A stretch of 64,000 nucleotides of DNA from positions 124,001 through 188,000 of the forward strand of contig NZ_CP042325.1 of the NCBI RefSeq assembly GCF_007904105.1, given 5' to 3'. This DNA is from Corynebacterium sp. sy039. Its GTDB lineage: Bacteria; Actinomycetota; Actinomycetes; Mycobacteriales; Mycobacteriaceae. The position numbers and the translations under genes are program-made. The notes below the pieces were generated by a model. The model worked only from the letters and a program-made list of their open reading frames with translations. It did no database searches and was not told the origin of the DNA. Within the stretch, counting starts at the first letter, position 1. The number at the start of each line of letters is the position of its first letter. Below, in pieces: positions 25,263 to 33,880 of this stretch.

Positions 25263-27866
25263 CTATTCTTCTTTTGCTTGAGGCTGAGTATCTTGCTGCG
25301 GAGTTATACCAGGTGGTAGCGCAGAACCAGGTGGTATAGGCACTGAGGGAGTTGGTGGTTGTGGTACTGCAGGTTGAGCAGGTGCTGTAGGAACCGGCGG
25401 CGTGGCCACAGGTGGGACTGGAACAGAACTTGCTCCTGGTGCTGGTGGTACTGCAGGGTGAATAGGTGCCGTAGGAACCGGCGGCGTGGTTGGTGTTGGA
25501 ATCACTGGCACTACTGGAGGGACAGGAGCTGGTGGAACTGGCACGTCGCCACTATTAGCCGGTGGCGCTACTGTCGGTGCCTTGTGGGTCTTTGCCGAAG
25601 GTGTTTTCTGCTCTTTGGCGGTTGCCTGAGCAGGTACCTGAGTAGTCTTACGCGGTGTGCGTCGTGGGGTTTCTAAGAAAGTTTTAGCCTGTGGATCAGG
25701 TAATTTATCGTCGATCAGTATGCTGTCGCGCAGCATAAGCGCAACATCGCGTACAGCAGGTGTTGTCTCTGCTTGTGCCGCTACAGTTTTTACCCCACCG
25801 GTGAGCATCGTGTTGCAGAACGGGCAACCGACGGCAATTTCTGCAGCACCAGTAGCAACAGCCTCTTGAGCACGATTTTCATTGATACGAGTACCGAGTT
25901 TTTCTTCCATAAACATTCGCGCCCCACCAGCACCGCAACAAAAGCCTTCATTGCGGGTGCGATCCATCTCCACAAGCTCGGCACCGGTGACACCAAGCAG
26001 TTCTCTCGGCGGATCAAAAACCTTATTGTGTCGCCCGAGGAAACAAGGATCATGATAAGTAATAGGAGCACGATTGTGCGGACTCCGCGGAATAGGGGTG
26101 AGTCGGTTATCACGAACCAGACGGTTGAGCAGTTGCGTATGATGAAACACATCAAAATGTCCATCAAAATCTGGATACTCATTGCGCAGCGTATTAAAAC
26201 AATGCGGGCAACTCGTGATTATCTTGCGCTGACCAGGAACTACCCCCTCAAAAACCTCATTGAGAGTGCTGATATTTTCTTTGGCTAATTGCTGGAATAA
26301 AAACTCGTTACCAGCGCGCCGGGCAGGGTCACCTGTGCAGGTTTCCCCACGAGAAAGCACAGCAAATTTCACGCCAGCAGTATGCAGTAACTCTACTATT
26401 GCGCGAGTTGTACGCTGGGCGGCATCGTCGAAAGCGCCAGCGCAACCAACCCAAAATAGGTATTCGGTATCGGAAAAATCATGGATATCTTCACCGAAAA
26501 CTGGTACCTCGATACCGTCGCGACGCGCTTTGCTTATCCAATCTGCGCGCTGTGTGTTATTGCGCCCCCAAGGATTGCCTTTGACCTCTAGATTCTTGAA
26601 TAGGCCTGCTAGTTCGGAAGGGAACTCAGATTCGGCGAGAACTTGGAAACGGCGTAAGTTTGCCACATGGTCAATATGCTCAATATCCACCGGACATTGC
26701 TCCACGCAAGCACCGCAATGCGTGCATGACCACAGCGCGTCGGGATTAATGATTGCTGATTCACCAACAAGTTTGAGAACATCGACATTGGCGTGGGTGT
26801 TGGTTGTGGCAGCATCACGAATATCGGTCATGAGCAGCTTGGGCGACAAAGGCTTTTGGGTATTCCATGCCGGGCATTGTTCCTGGCAGCGACCACATTC
26901 AGTGCATGTAGTGGCATCGAGGAGCATTTTCCAGGAACCATCGGCAAGAGTACCAGTGCCTAGGGTTGGTTCGGTCGGTTCCACATGGTTCGCCTCGTCA
27001 GCATTGTCTTTGTTGTCTTTGTCGAGAGTGCCTTCATCAAGCTCAGCCAGAGTATCTAAGGTGAGGGCTTTGCCTTTCCACACCATGGGGGTTAGTGCGC
27101 CTAGGGCTGGGGAACCATCGGGGTTGCGTCGGAAGAAAATGTTAAAAAAGGCAAGGAATCGGTGCCAGGCAACACCCCAGTTAATGTAGTGCGCTACTGC
27201 GCCAAGCCAGATCATGGCGCTGAGTAATTTTATTAAGGCAAAAACACTGACCAGGGTGGCAGAAGCGGGAAGTAAGAGTGCAATGTATCTGCTGAGGAAG
27301 TCTGCCCATACGCTACCTCCGCCGTAGGTGGCAATTTTGGCGGCTTTGACCAGCAACATTCCCAGTCCTTCGATGAGCACTACCAATTCCACGAACACAG
27401 CGGCACGGGAATTTGAGCCATAAAAACGTGCTGGGGAAGTGGCGCGAATGACCATAAGGCAGCCAATGCCCACAATGGTTCCTACAGCAAGGAGTTCTTC
27501 GCAGAAGTGGTAGACCGGCCATTCGTGCAGCAGCCACCAGCCACTATGTGGCGCAAAGACTTGAATATACGCCTCGAATAAAACGAGTGATCCGCCGATA
27601 AAACCAATCATGACCAGCCAATGTGCTGCTGCGACGAGCGGCTTGCGGGCGAGTTCAGTGTGGAAGAAAACCTTGCGCAGCATTGTCGCTAACCGCCGCA
27701 CCGGCTGGTTTGTGCGTGGAGTAGTGGCAGTACCGGAGCGGATAAGCCGGTAGATCTTTGCTCCTGCAAAGAAGAAATAGCACCATGCTGGAATGGAAAT
27801 GATGACCGCAATAATGCCTAGGATTGCAGAAGGAGAGAGCTGGGTTGGGGAGGGTACCACAATCAC
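25263..27866 (-). CDS. Membrane Fe-S reductase, EtfD-like
   Basis: An 867-residue heterodisulfide-reductase-like protein, similar in layout to mycobacterial Rv0338c (EtfD), which passes electrons from ETF to menaquinone. The N-terminus has about six helices (NarI-like). Then come two [4Fe-4S] motifs, CTECGRCQEQCP and CTHCGACVEQCP, and two CCG domains (SCPHCFNTL and GFCCGAGGARM; YHDPCFLGRHNK). The last ~130 residues are Pro/Val/Ala-rich repeats of the PPVPTAPxxPAVP type and are probably disordered. The start is GTG near 27866, with a GTG two codons on as alternative. It stands alone. Confidence 0.85.
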   Translation of the reverse strand: MIVVPSPTQLSPSAILGIIAVIISIPAWCYFFFAGAKIYRLIRSGTATTPRTNQPVRRLATMLRKVFFHTELARKPLVAAAHWLVMIGFIGGSLVLFEAYIQVFAPHSGWWLLHEWPVYHFCEELLAVGTIVGIGCLMVIRATSPARFYGSNSRAAVFVELVVLIEGLGMLLVKAAKIATYGGGSVWADFLSRYIALLLPASATLVSVFALIKLLSAMIWLGAVAHYINWGVAWHRFLAFFNIFFRRNPDGSPALGALTPMVWKGKALTLDTLAELDEGTLDKDNKDNADEANHVEPTEPTLGTGTLADGSWKMLLDATTCTECGRCQEQCPAWNTQKPLSPKLLMTDIRDAATTNTHANVDVLKLVGESAIINPDALWSCTHCGACVEQCPVDIEHIDHVANLRRFQVLAESEFPSELAGLFKNLEVKGNPWGRNNTQRADWISKARRDGIEVPVFGEDIHDFSDTEYLFWVGCAGAFDDAAQRTTRAIVELLHTAGVKFAVLSRGETCTGDPARRAGNEFLFQQLAKENISTLNEVFEGVVPGQRKIITSCPHCFNTLRNEYPDFDGHFDVFHHTQLLNRLVRDNRLTPIPRSPHNRAPITYHDPCFLGRHNKVFDPPRELLGVTGAELVEMDRTRNEGFCCGAGGARMFMEEKLGTRINENRAQEAVATGAAEIAVGCPFCNTMLTGGVKTVAAQAETTPAVRDVALMLRDSILIDDKLPDPQAKTFLETPRRTPRKTTQVPAQATAKEQKTPSAKTHKAPTVAPPANSGDVPVPPAPVPPVVPVIPTPTTPPVPTAPIHPAVPPAPGASSVPVPPVATPPVPTAPAQPAVPQPPTPSVPIPPGSALPPGITPQQDTQPQAKEE

Positions 27867-27982
27867 ATCCTTAGGGCTTGGTTTTCTTCTGCATAGCTCT
27901 TTGCACGGATCATGGGTGAGCCTATGCAGAGATGCACTGTGCCCATTCTACGGTGTGAGTATTCTGTTGAAAAACTAAGAAA

Positions 27983-28486
27983 CTATACGCACACTGGGAT
28001 GCCATGAGCACGGTCAATAAGGTTGCGCCAGTGCGACAAACTATAACCGGTGGGCAGCTGCAAAGGATTAACCCACCGTGTGACTGCTAGATTACGGTTT
28101 TGGATGATTTCTGTTAGACCAGAGGAGGCAAGGGGGAACGTCGTAGGGCGTATCTGTTCTAGACGCGTTAAGAGTGTGGATAGTTCGTACTCTGAGGCGT
28201 GTTGTAGTTCAGTGCTGTCGAGAACGAGTGAGTAGAGTTGTGTTAATTCTGTCAGAGATACATCGCGCCCAACTTCTATATTGCCTAATAGGTGGATACT
28301 GGTTCGCCCGATTTTTGCTAAAGGGTGCTGGGTAAGCGAGTAAGGTGCGATACCTATGGGTGCTGGTCGACGATCAACCATATCTATGTGCTTGATGGAT
28401 ATATTGTGGCGGCACATGAGTTGATCTGCAAGGTAAAGTCCGGTTGCGCTAGCGCCAATGATGATCACTGATAGCTGTGGCTGCAT
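27983..28486 (-). CDS. Internally shortened ferredoxin-NADP reductase homologue
   Basis: A 167-residue protein with GAAAGGAA before the ATG at 28486. Its first ~95 residues follow FprA (compare 62632-63993): VIIIGASATGLYLADQL, then the RRPAPIGIAPYSL block, with the middle glycine of the FAD motif changed to Ser. Its last ~45 residues, LTEIIQNRNLAVTRWVNP, follow the FprA C-terminus (ILELLKERGITTTNWDGW). The NADP-binding middle is missing, so it cannot be a normal reductase. A perfect McbR box precedes it, and in C. glutamicum McbR controls fpr2-cys genes, so it looks like a relic of that locus or a repurposed domain. Confidence 0.7.
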   Translation of the reverse strand: MQPQLSVIIIGASATGLYLADQLMCRHNISIKHIDMVDRRPAPIGIAPYSLTQHPLAKIGRTSIHLLGNIEVGRDVSLTELTQLYSLVLDSTELQHASEYELSTLLTRLEQIRPTTFPLASSGLTEIIQNRNLAVTRWVNPLQLPTGYSLSHWRNLIDRAHGIPVCV

Positions 28487-28539
28487 CGTTATTCCTTTCA
28501 ACTCATCTATGTGCTTGGTATGTCTAGTATGACCCAAAG

Positions 28540-28555
28540 TAGACTGATATGTCTA
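28540..28555 (-). promoter_or_regulatory. Perfect McbR box
   Basis: TAGAC-TGATAT-GTCTA is an exact match to the C. glutamicum McbR operator TAGAC-N6-GTCTA, 54 bases before the shortened reductase gene. Further half-sites (GTCTA) lie nearby at 28522-28526 and 28562-28566. Confidence 0.7.
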
Positions 28556-28639
28556 ATAAGAGTCTATATTATATATACAGCTCTGTCTATTTATTATTCT
28601 TGTGTGCTTTATGTGTTTGGTGTTTCGGGAAAAGGGGGT

Positions 28640-28854
28640 GGTTATGTGTGCTGTGTTCTACCAAGATTGACATATAGATTTTACCTATAAAATATATAGA
28701 TATTTTCCTGGTGTTTTACCGATTAGAGAGTGCGTCACCTCCGTCAACAACGTGAAAAAGAGGACACTTTATGCCAGTTTGCGTCCCTGTCTGTGCAGGT
28801 GAGGGGGTTCTTGTTAGTCTATGTCAATTTTGGTAGAACACAGCAGGTTATGTG
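28640..28854. mobile_element. 197-bp MITE of the IS1595-type element
   Basis: A non-autonomous element, 28649-28845, with 25-bp terminal repeats that differ from those of the IS at 7272-8677 by one base on the left and none on the right. About 55 bases inside the right end are also shared (GTGCAGGTGAGGGGGTT...). The interior is AT-rich and codes for nothing. GGTTATGTG is duplicated at 28640-28648 and 28846-28854, so it inserted by transposition, presumably through a transposase supplied in trans. Confidence 0.9.
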
Positions 28855-29021
28855 TGTTAAATCTGTGCGCCTGCTCACATTTTTTATGTAAAGGCAAGGG
28901 AAAAACACGGCATTTTGCCAGAATTATCTCTATGGCTTAGTTCTATTTACCTTGAGTTCACTTCCATGCTGGACACTACGAGAGTCGTTTTTGTACGTAA
29001 TCTGATGAAAGTTGAATTTTC
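28855..29021. other. Upstream region of pitA
   Basis: No gene is supported here. A 64-codon frame at 28915 overlaps the pitA start and has no ribosome site. The MITE ends 167 bases before pitA and may have moved into its promoter region. Confidence 0.4.
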
Positions 29022-30626
29022 ATGTCTAATGATGTCATGGCTATTCCACAACCTGGCAAAAAGAGCACCTCTGATTTGTGGTGGCATCTTACCTTTGGTG
29101 GGTTGTTAGCTGTTACTCTCGTTGTTTATTTACTCTGGTCCTTTGATTATGTTGGTGAGGGAGCAAGCAAGTCTATCCTCATTACCACCATTATTTTTGG
29201 TGTGTTCATGGCATTTAACATCGGCGGTAACGATGTTGCTAACTCTTTTGGTACCTCAGTAGGTGCTGGAACACTGTCGATGAAACAAGCGCTAGTTGTT
29301 GCTGCTATTTTCGAGGTTTCAGGTGCTGTTCTCGCTGGTGGCGAGGTGACCGACACCGTTAAGTCTGGCATCGTTGATCTTGACGCGATTGATCTCGACC
29401 CACTTCACTTTGCCTTTATCATGATGTCTGCACTGCTCGGTGCAGCGATTTGGCTCCTTGTGGCTACCCGCATGGGATGGCCAGTGTCTACCACTCACTC
29501 CATCGTCGGTGGTATCGTTGGTGCTTCCCTTACTCTCGGCTTCAGCCAAGGTATTGGTGGCTGGGACATGGTTCAGTGGAGCGAAATCGGTCAGATCGCA
29601 ATGAGCTGGGTATTGTCTCCTGTTCTTGGTGGTGCTGTTGCATGGTTGCTCTACAGCGCAATTAAGAAAAACATTCTCGATTACAACGACAAAGCAGATA
29701 AAGAACTTGATGTTCTTAAATCTGAGCGTGCACAGCTCCACGAAAAGTTCAAGAAGAACTTTGAGAGCCTGAGCGAAACAGAGAAGATCAGCTACACCTC
29801 AGCAATGCTTCGCGATTCGACGCTTATCAACGAGGAAAACTACGATCCAAATAACATCGAATCAGATTACTACCGTGACCTACATAAGCTCAATGTTCGT
29901 CGTGATGCTCTTAACACACACCGTGCACTAGAAAACTGGGTGCCTTTGTTAGCAGCAGTAGGTGCAGCAATTATTGGTGCAATGATGTTGTTCAAGGGTC
30001 TTAAGAACCTTGACTTCCACCTCTCTAACCTGGGTAACTTCCTCATCCTTGCCATGATCGCTGCAGTGGTATGGATGTCAGTATTTATTTTCACTCGTAC
30101 CTTGAAGAACCGTGAACTACCACGTGCAACCTTCATCCTCTTCTCTTGGATGCAGGTATTCACCGCTTCTGCTTTTGCGTTCTCACATGGTTCTAACGAT
30201 ATTGCGAACGCTATCGGTCCATTCTCTGCCGTGCTCGACGTACTGCGTACTGATTCCATTAACGGTAAAGCAGAGGTGCCGACTGCAACTATGGTTACTT
30301 GTGGTGTCGCTCTTATTGCTGGTCTATGGTTCATTGGACGTTTCGTTATCCAGACCGTTGGTTCTGGACTTACTGAAATGCACCCAGCGTCTGGTTTCGC
30401 TGCCGAGCTTTCTGCAGCTGCAGTGGTTATGGGCGCGTCCTTGCTCGGTTTGCCTGTGTCTTCTACCCACATCTTGATTGGTGCAATTTTGGGTATCGGT
30501 TTGGTCCAGAAGAAAGCTAACTGGGGCATGATGAAGCCAATCGGTTTGGCATGGGTAATCACTTTGCCAGCTGCCGCAATTGTTTCTGCAGTATCCGTAC
30601 TTGCTATCAACGGTATTTGGGGCTAA
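29022..30626 (+). CDS. pitA: Low-affinity phosphate permease PitA
   Basis: A 534-residue PiT-family transporter that imports phosphate as a metal complex, driven by protons. The duplicated PiT signatures are present: [16 protein letters not shown] near the N-terminus and [14 protein letters not shown] in the second half, plus the twin repeats [10 protein letters not shown] and [11 protein letters not shown] large hydrophilic cytoplasmic loop (about residues 210-305) separates the halves. Start ATG 29022. Two hairpins follow the stop: GCACTTTAG/CTAAAGTGC (30637-30662) and the terminator at 30681. Confidence 0.92.
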   Translation: MSNDVMAIPQPGKKSTSDLWWHLTFGGLLAVTLVVYLLWSFDYVGEGASKSILITTIIFGVFMAFNIGGNDVANSFGTSVGAGTLSMKQALVVAAIFEVSGAVLAGGEVTDTVKSGIVDLDAIDLDPLHFAFIMMSALLGAAIWLLVATRMGWPVSTTHSIVGGIVGASLTLGFSQGIGGWDMVQWSEIGQIAMSWVLSPVLGGAVAWLLYSAIKKNILDYNDKADKELDVLKSERAQLHEKFKKNFESLSETEKISYTSAMLRDSTLINEENYDPNNIESDYYRDLHKLNVRRDALNTHRALENWVPLLAAVGAAIIGAMMLFKGLKNLDFHLSNLGNFLILAMIAAVVWMSVFIFTRTLKNRELPRATFILFSWMQVFTASAFAFSHGSNDIANAIGPFSAVLDVLRTDSINGKAEVPTATMVTCGVALIAGLWFIGRFVIQTVGSGLTEMHPASGFAAELSAAAVVMGASLLGLPVSSTHILIGAILGIGLVQKKANWGMMKPIGLAWVITLPAAAIVSAVSVLAINGIWG

Positions 30627-30680
30627 TTTCACGTTTGCACTTTAGTGCTTGCGCTAAAGTGCGTTAGCCTTTTCTAGTAC

Positions 30681-30717
30681 AAACTCCCATGACATCGGCG
30701 ATGTCATGGGAGTTTTT
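30681..30717 (+). terminator. Rho-independent terminator of pitA
   Basis: AAACTCCCATGACATC (30681-30696) pairs perfectly with GATGTCATGGGAGTTT (30700-30715) around a 3-base loop, with a T tract. Confidence 0.9.
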
Positions 30718-30743
30718 GCACCTTAACCCTTGAAAGGCAAGTT

Positions 30744-30804
30744 GTTCATAGAGTTCATAAAGTTCATAAAGTTCACAAGTGTTCATAAGAGTTCATAAGT
30801 TCAG
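30744..30804 (+). repeat. Direct repeats GTTCATA before AAA+ gene
   Basis: GTTCATA occurs at 30744, 30753, 30762, 30781 and 30791, with GTTCACA at 30771, so six copies with 9-10 base spacing. They end just before a -10-like TATAGT (30810-30815) and cover the -35 region, so they are placed to control the gene that follows. Confidence 0.75.
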
Positions 30805-30813
30805 TTAGCTATA

Positions 30814-31977
30814 GTGATGAGTATGACTTACCAGCCGAACCCATTTAATGCCACATTGGGTGCTACGCCACCATTACTTGTTGGGCGCAGTGAAATTATC
30901 CGAGACTTTCGCTTTTCATTAGATGATGGTCCGGGAACTCATGAGCGTATCTCACTTATCGTTGGTTCTCGTGGTATTGGCAAAACAGCTTTGTTGAATG
31001 ATTTTGAGGATGAAGCACATCAGCGTGGTTGGCTTGTTTTAAGTGAAACAGCAACTTCTGGCTTTATGCTGCGTCTTCGGAATAGGATTTTACGTATCCT
31101 TGCCAAAAATCAGAAACAGCTTACTGGATTGAGTCTTTCTATTTTAGGTATAGGCGGCGGTATTAATTGGGGTACCGAACCTCTGGCAGAGACTACGTAC
31201 TCTTTGCGTGATGCATTGAAAGACTTACTGGAATATAAGCGTAATGTTGATGTGTGCGTGAATCAACCACCTGCAGGCGTACTGATTACGTTAGATGAGA
31301 TGCATTATCAACATACGAATGAGCTTATCGATTTCGGAGTGGTCATTCAGCATTTGGTTCGTGAAAGAGAAGAAATTGCGGTTGCTATGGCTGGTATTCC
31401 CTCTTCAATTAAACCATTGCTGGCTGACAGACTTGATGATGGGGAGAGTATTAATCCAGCTACTTTTCTGCGTCGCGCCGCGCGAATAGAGCTTGGTCGG
31501 GTAAGTGATAGTGATGTAAGGCAAGGACTTGAACTCCCACTACGAGGAAGTTCTGTCAGCTGGTCTGAGGAGGCACTGGATATGGCAGTGCGTGCCTGCA
31601 AAGGTTATCCTTTTATGATTCAGTTAGTTGGCCAGTATTCTTTCCGAAACAAAGAAGAAAACTGCATTACTCGTGTAGCCGCGCAAGAAAGTATTGCAAT
31701 GGCTAAACGTAAATTAGGGCAACTAGTGCATGAACCAGCGTTATCAGAGCTATCTAATGTGGATAAAGCCTTTTTAAGGTGTATGTCATATGATGATGGC
31801 CCCTCGCATATTAGTGATATTGCACAACGTATGCGACGTTCTAAAACTTATATCAGCAACTATCGACGAAGGCTTCTAGATGCAGAACTGATTGTGGAAA
31901 CTGAGCGTGGACACATTGATTTTGCCTTACCCTATCTGCGTGAATATGTGCGTGAGCAGGATAGGAATAGGGAATAG
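30814..31977 (+). CDS. AAA+ ATPase with C-terminal winged helix
   Basis: A 387-residue ATPase with Walker A GSRGIGKT (51-58), Walker B VLITLDEMHY (Asp161-Glu162) and a C-terminal winged-helix region (about 325-380, ISDIAQRMRRSKTYISNYRRRLLDAELIV). The layout resembles Orc1/Cdc6-like or STAND-type ATPases rather than transposition helpers. Starts at GTG 30814, ATG 30817 or ATG 30823 are possible; the -10 at 30810-30815 favours a leaderless start at 30823. DNA binding to the repeats upstream, and thus self-control, is inferred. Its cellular role is unknown. Confidence 0.75.
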   Translation: MMSMTYQPNPFNATLGATPPLLVGRSEIIRDFRFSLDDGPGTHERISLIVGSRGIGKTALLNDFEDEAHQRGWLVLSETATSGFMLRLRNRILRILAKNQKQLTGLSLSILGIGGGINWGTEPLAETTYSLRDALKDLLEYKRNVDVCVNQPPAGVLITLDEMHYQHTNELIDFGVVIQHLVREREEIAVAMAGIPSSIKPLLADRLDDGESINPATFLRRAARIELGRVSDSDVRQGLELPLRGSSVSWSEEALDMAVRACKGYPFMIQLVGQYSFRNKEENCITRVAAQESIAMAKRKLGQLVHEPALSELSNVDKAFLRCMSYDDGPSHISDIAQRMRRSKTYISNYRRRLLDAELIVETERGHIDFALPYLREYVREQDRNRE

Positions 31978-32014
31978 AAAAGCACTGGGCATGATTCTCC
32001 ATGCCCAGTGCTTT
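31978..32014. terminator. Bidirectional terminator
   Basis: AAAGCACTGGGCATG (31979-31993) and CATGCCCAGTGCTTT (32000-32014) form a perfect 15-bp stem between the convergent ATPase and AI-2E permease genes. Confidence 0.85.
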
Positions 32015-32042
32015 GTGTTGTAGGTACCGAGGTTAGCTCAGT

Positions 32043-33416
32043 TTATTCTTTGGCAGTCTTTTCTTGTTCTTTTGCAGTATCTGAATCTGAGTTTCTTTGC
32101 CTTTTGCCTAAATTGCTGAGCCGTTCGCGAAAACTATTCCATGTTTCGGAGGGATTCTTCGCGGGGGTTGCAGATTCTGTAGTGGCAATCACGACGTCGT
32201 CAAGCGTAATTTCTCCTGCTCTGAGTGCAATAAGCTCAGAATGATAGCGAATGAGGACTGCGACGGTTGCTGCTACTGGTACTGCAAGGAATGCGCCAAT
32301 CACACCAAAGAGGGTGGAGCCGAGGGTAACGGAAAGCAGAACGATTGCTGGGTGCAGATTCATTGCCTTTGACTGCAGAATTGGTTGGAGTACATTTCCT
32401 TCAATCTGCTGTACGAGAACGATAAGCACCAATACCAAAATGGCGTTGGTGAGGCCATGACTTACTAATGCGATAAGTGCAGCGAGTGCGCCAGCGGTAA
32501 AAGCACCAACAATGGGAATAAAGCCAGCGAAGAATGTGATAACCGCAAGTGCTAGCGCAAGGGGTACTTTGAGGATAAGCAGGCCGATACCGATGAGAAT
32601 GGCGTCGACAAGCGAAACGATGGCTTGGGTGCGGATGAAACCAGTGAGGGTATTCCATACTCGGGTTAGTGCTTCGGAAATGTGCCAGCCCACGCCCGGT
32701 CCGATAAAGCTGCGTACTGTCGGGAGGAAACGATCTCCATCTTTGAGGAAGAAAAATGTGAGGATAAGCACCAAAACGAGTGTGACAGCTATCGACGACG
32801 CGGTGGAAATACCACTGAACACGCCTGAAGTGATGTCTTTGGAACGGCTTTGTAAGAAATTGGTGATTTCGGTAGTGAGCTGATTGAGCCTGCTCGCATC
32901 GAGGTTGAGCGGTTCTTGCTGCACTAATTCTTGGACTCGGTGAATACCCTCTTGGACTCTCGCGAAAAGATCCTTGGACTGGCTGGTAACCATTGGGGCA
33001 ATCGCACTAAAGACGCCACCGATTATTAAGAAGAAACCCAGAATAACGGAAATGGTTGCCAAGGAGGCTGGGACTTTTCGTGCGCGTAACCAACGAACAG
33101 GGGGCCATAGTACGGTGGTGACGAGCAGCGCCAATATGATTGGAAGGATAATTGTCCAGATAAGTGCTAGCCCTTTCCAGGCAATAACTGCTGCAATGGC
33201 GGTGATGATGAACCGCATTGCCCAGCCTGCTACTCGACGCATATCAGAACCGAGCAGGTGAGCGCGGTCGATTGGGTTTGCTGCTGTGGAGTGGTCAGCT
33301 GTGGGGCTGGCAATGTCAATCAAGTCAGTATCTTTGGCGTGTGATGCTGAAAGTGGTACGGCATTGTGTGCAGCACCAGGGTTAGCGGAATCATTCATTT
33401 TTTCTCGTTTATTCAT
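32043..33416 (-). CDS. AI-2E family (PerM/TqsA) transporter
   Basis: A 457-residue membrane protein of the AI-2E transporter superfamily. About eight helices surround a long soluble insertion (about residues 150-215). The family blocks FIPIVGAFTAG and QQIEGNVLQPILQSKAMNLHP are clear. N- and C-terminal tails are polar (the C-terminus is Ser/Asp/Glu-rich). Members export small molecules or serve as cation antiporters, and AI-2 itself is not implied. Start at 33416 or 33398 cannot be decided. It diverges from dnaK. Confidence 0.82.
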   Translation of the reverse strand: MNKREKMNDSANPGAAHNAVPLSASHAKDTDLIDIASPTADHSTAANPIDRAHLLGSDMRRVAGWAMRFIITAIAAVIAWKGLALIWTIILPIILALLVTTVLWPPVRWLRARKVPASLATISVILGFFLIIGGVFSAIAPMVTSQSKDLFARVQEGIHRVQELVQQEPLNLDASRLNQLTTEITNFLQSRSKDITSGVFSGISTASSIAVTLVLVLILTFFFLKDGDRFLPTVRSFIGPGVGWHISEALTRVWNTLTGFIRTQAIVSLVDAILIGIGLLILKVPLALALAVITFFAGFIPIVGAFTAGALAALIALVSHGLTNAILVLVLIVLVQQIEGNVLQPILQSKAMNLHPAIVLLSVTLGSTLFGVIGAFLAVPVAATVAVLIRYHSELIALRAGEITLDDVVIATTESATPAKNPSETWNSFRERLSNLGKRQRNSDSDTAKEQEKTAKE

Positions 33417-33678
33417 CCTGACGGTTACGTCTTATTGTATTTTCATATGTTCGCCTTTTAGTCTGCCATAAAATGAGAGCTTTATACATTATTTTTTGTT
33501 TTCTCGATGAGCGTCTAGTCCTGATGTAGTTATGGTGGCGACGGGTGGCGGTATTCGATGGTGATGAATAGTGACAAATGGCGCTAAATAGAATCCATCG
33601 CAAACGGACTGTTTCAGAATGAAACAAGCTGATTTTATCTGCCTGTGAGCAGCGGTAATATAAAAAGTTGAGTCTGGT

Positions 33679-33707
33679 GGGAACAACTTTAGGGGTGGGT
33701 GCGTTAG
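33679..33707 (+). promoter_or_regulatory. SigH-type promoter of dnaK
   Basis: GGGAACA (33679-33685), a 16-base spacer and CGTTAG (33702-33707) fit the C. glutamicum SigH consensus GGAAY...GTT. It lies about 175 bases before the dnaK start. Confidence 0.6.
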
Positions 33708-33719
33708 TGTAAGTGTCAG

Positions 33720-33763
33720 GTTGAGTGGCATAGGCTCAATGCTTTAGGTATGGTGGCTATAGT
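33720..33763 (+). promoter_or_regulatory. HAIR operator and housekeeping promoter of dnaK
   Basis: GTTGAGT-N7-GCTCAAT (33720-33740) matches the HspR-binding HAIR element CTTGAGT-N7-ACTCAAG in its core. It overlaps the -35 position of a promoter with -10 TATAGT (33758-33763). HspR, encoded at the end of this operon, should repress here. Confidence 0.65.
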
Positions 33764-33880
33764 TGCTCAAGGGAGTTGAGTTAAGTTCTATCAACTTTTC
33801 TCATTTCCGAACCCGCTTTCGGGCTTGGCGCAAGAACAAAAGATAAAAACAAACGTACATTACTAGAAAAGAGGAAAATC

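Noticed and set aside
25263..25660. Pro/Val-rich repeats as a separate gene or minisatellite
   Set aside because: They are in frame with the Fe-S reductase and form its C-terminal tail.
30744..30804. CRISPR array or plasmid iterons
   Set aside because: Repeats are 7-10 bases without spacers; no cas or replicon genes. A promoter operator is more likely.
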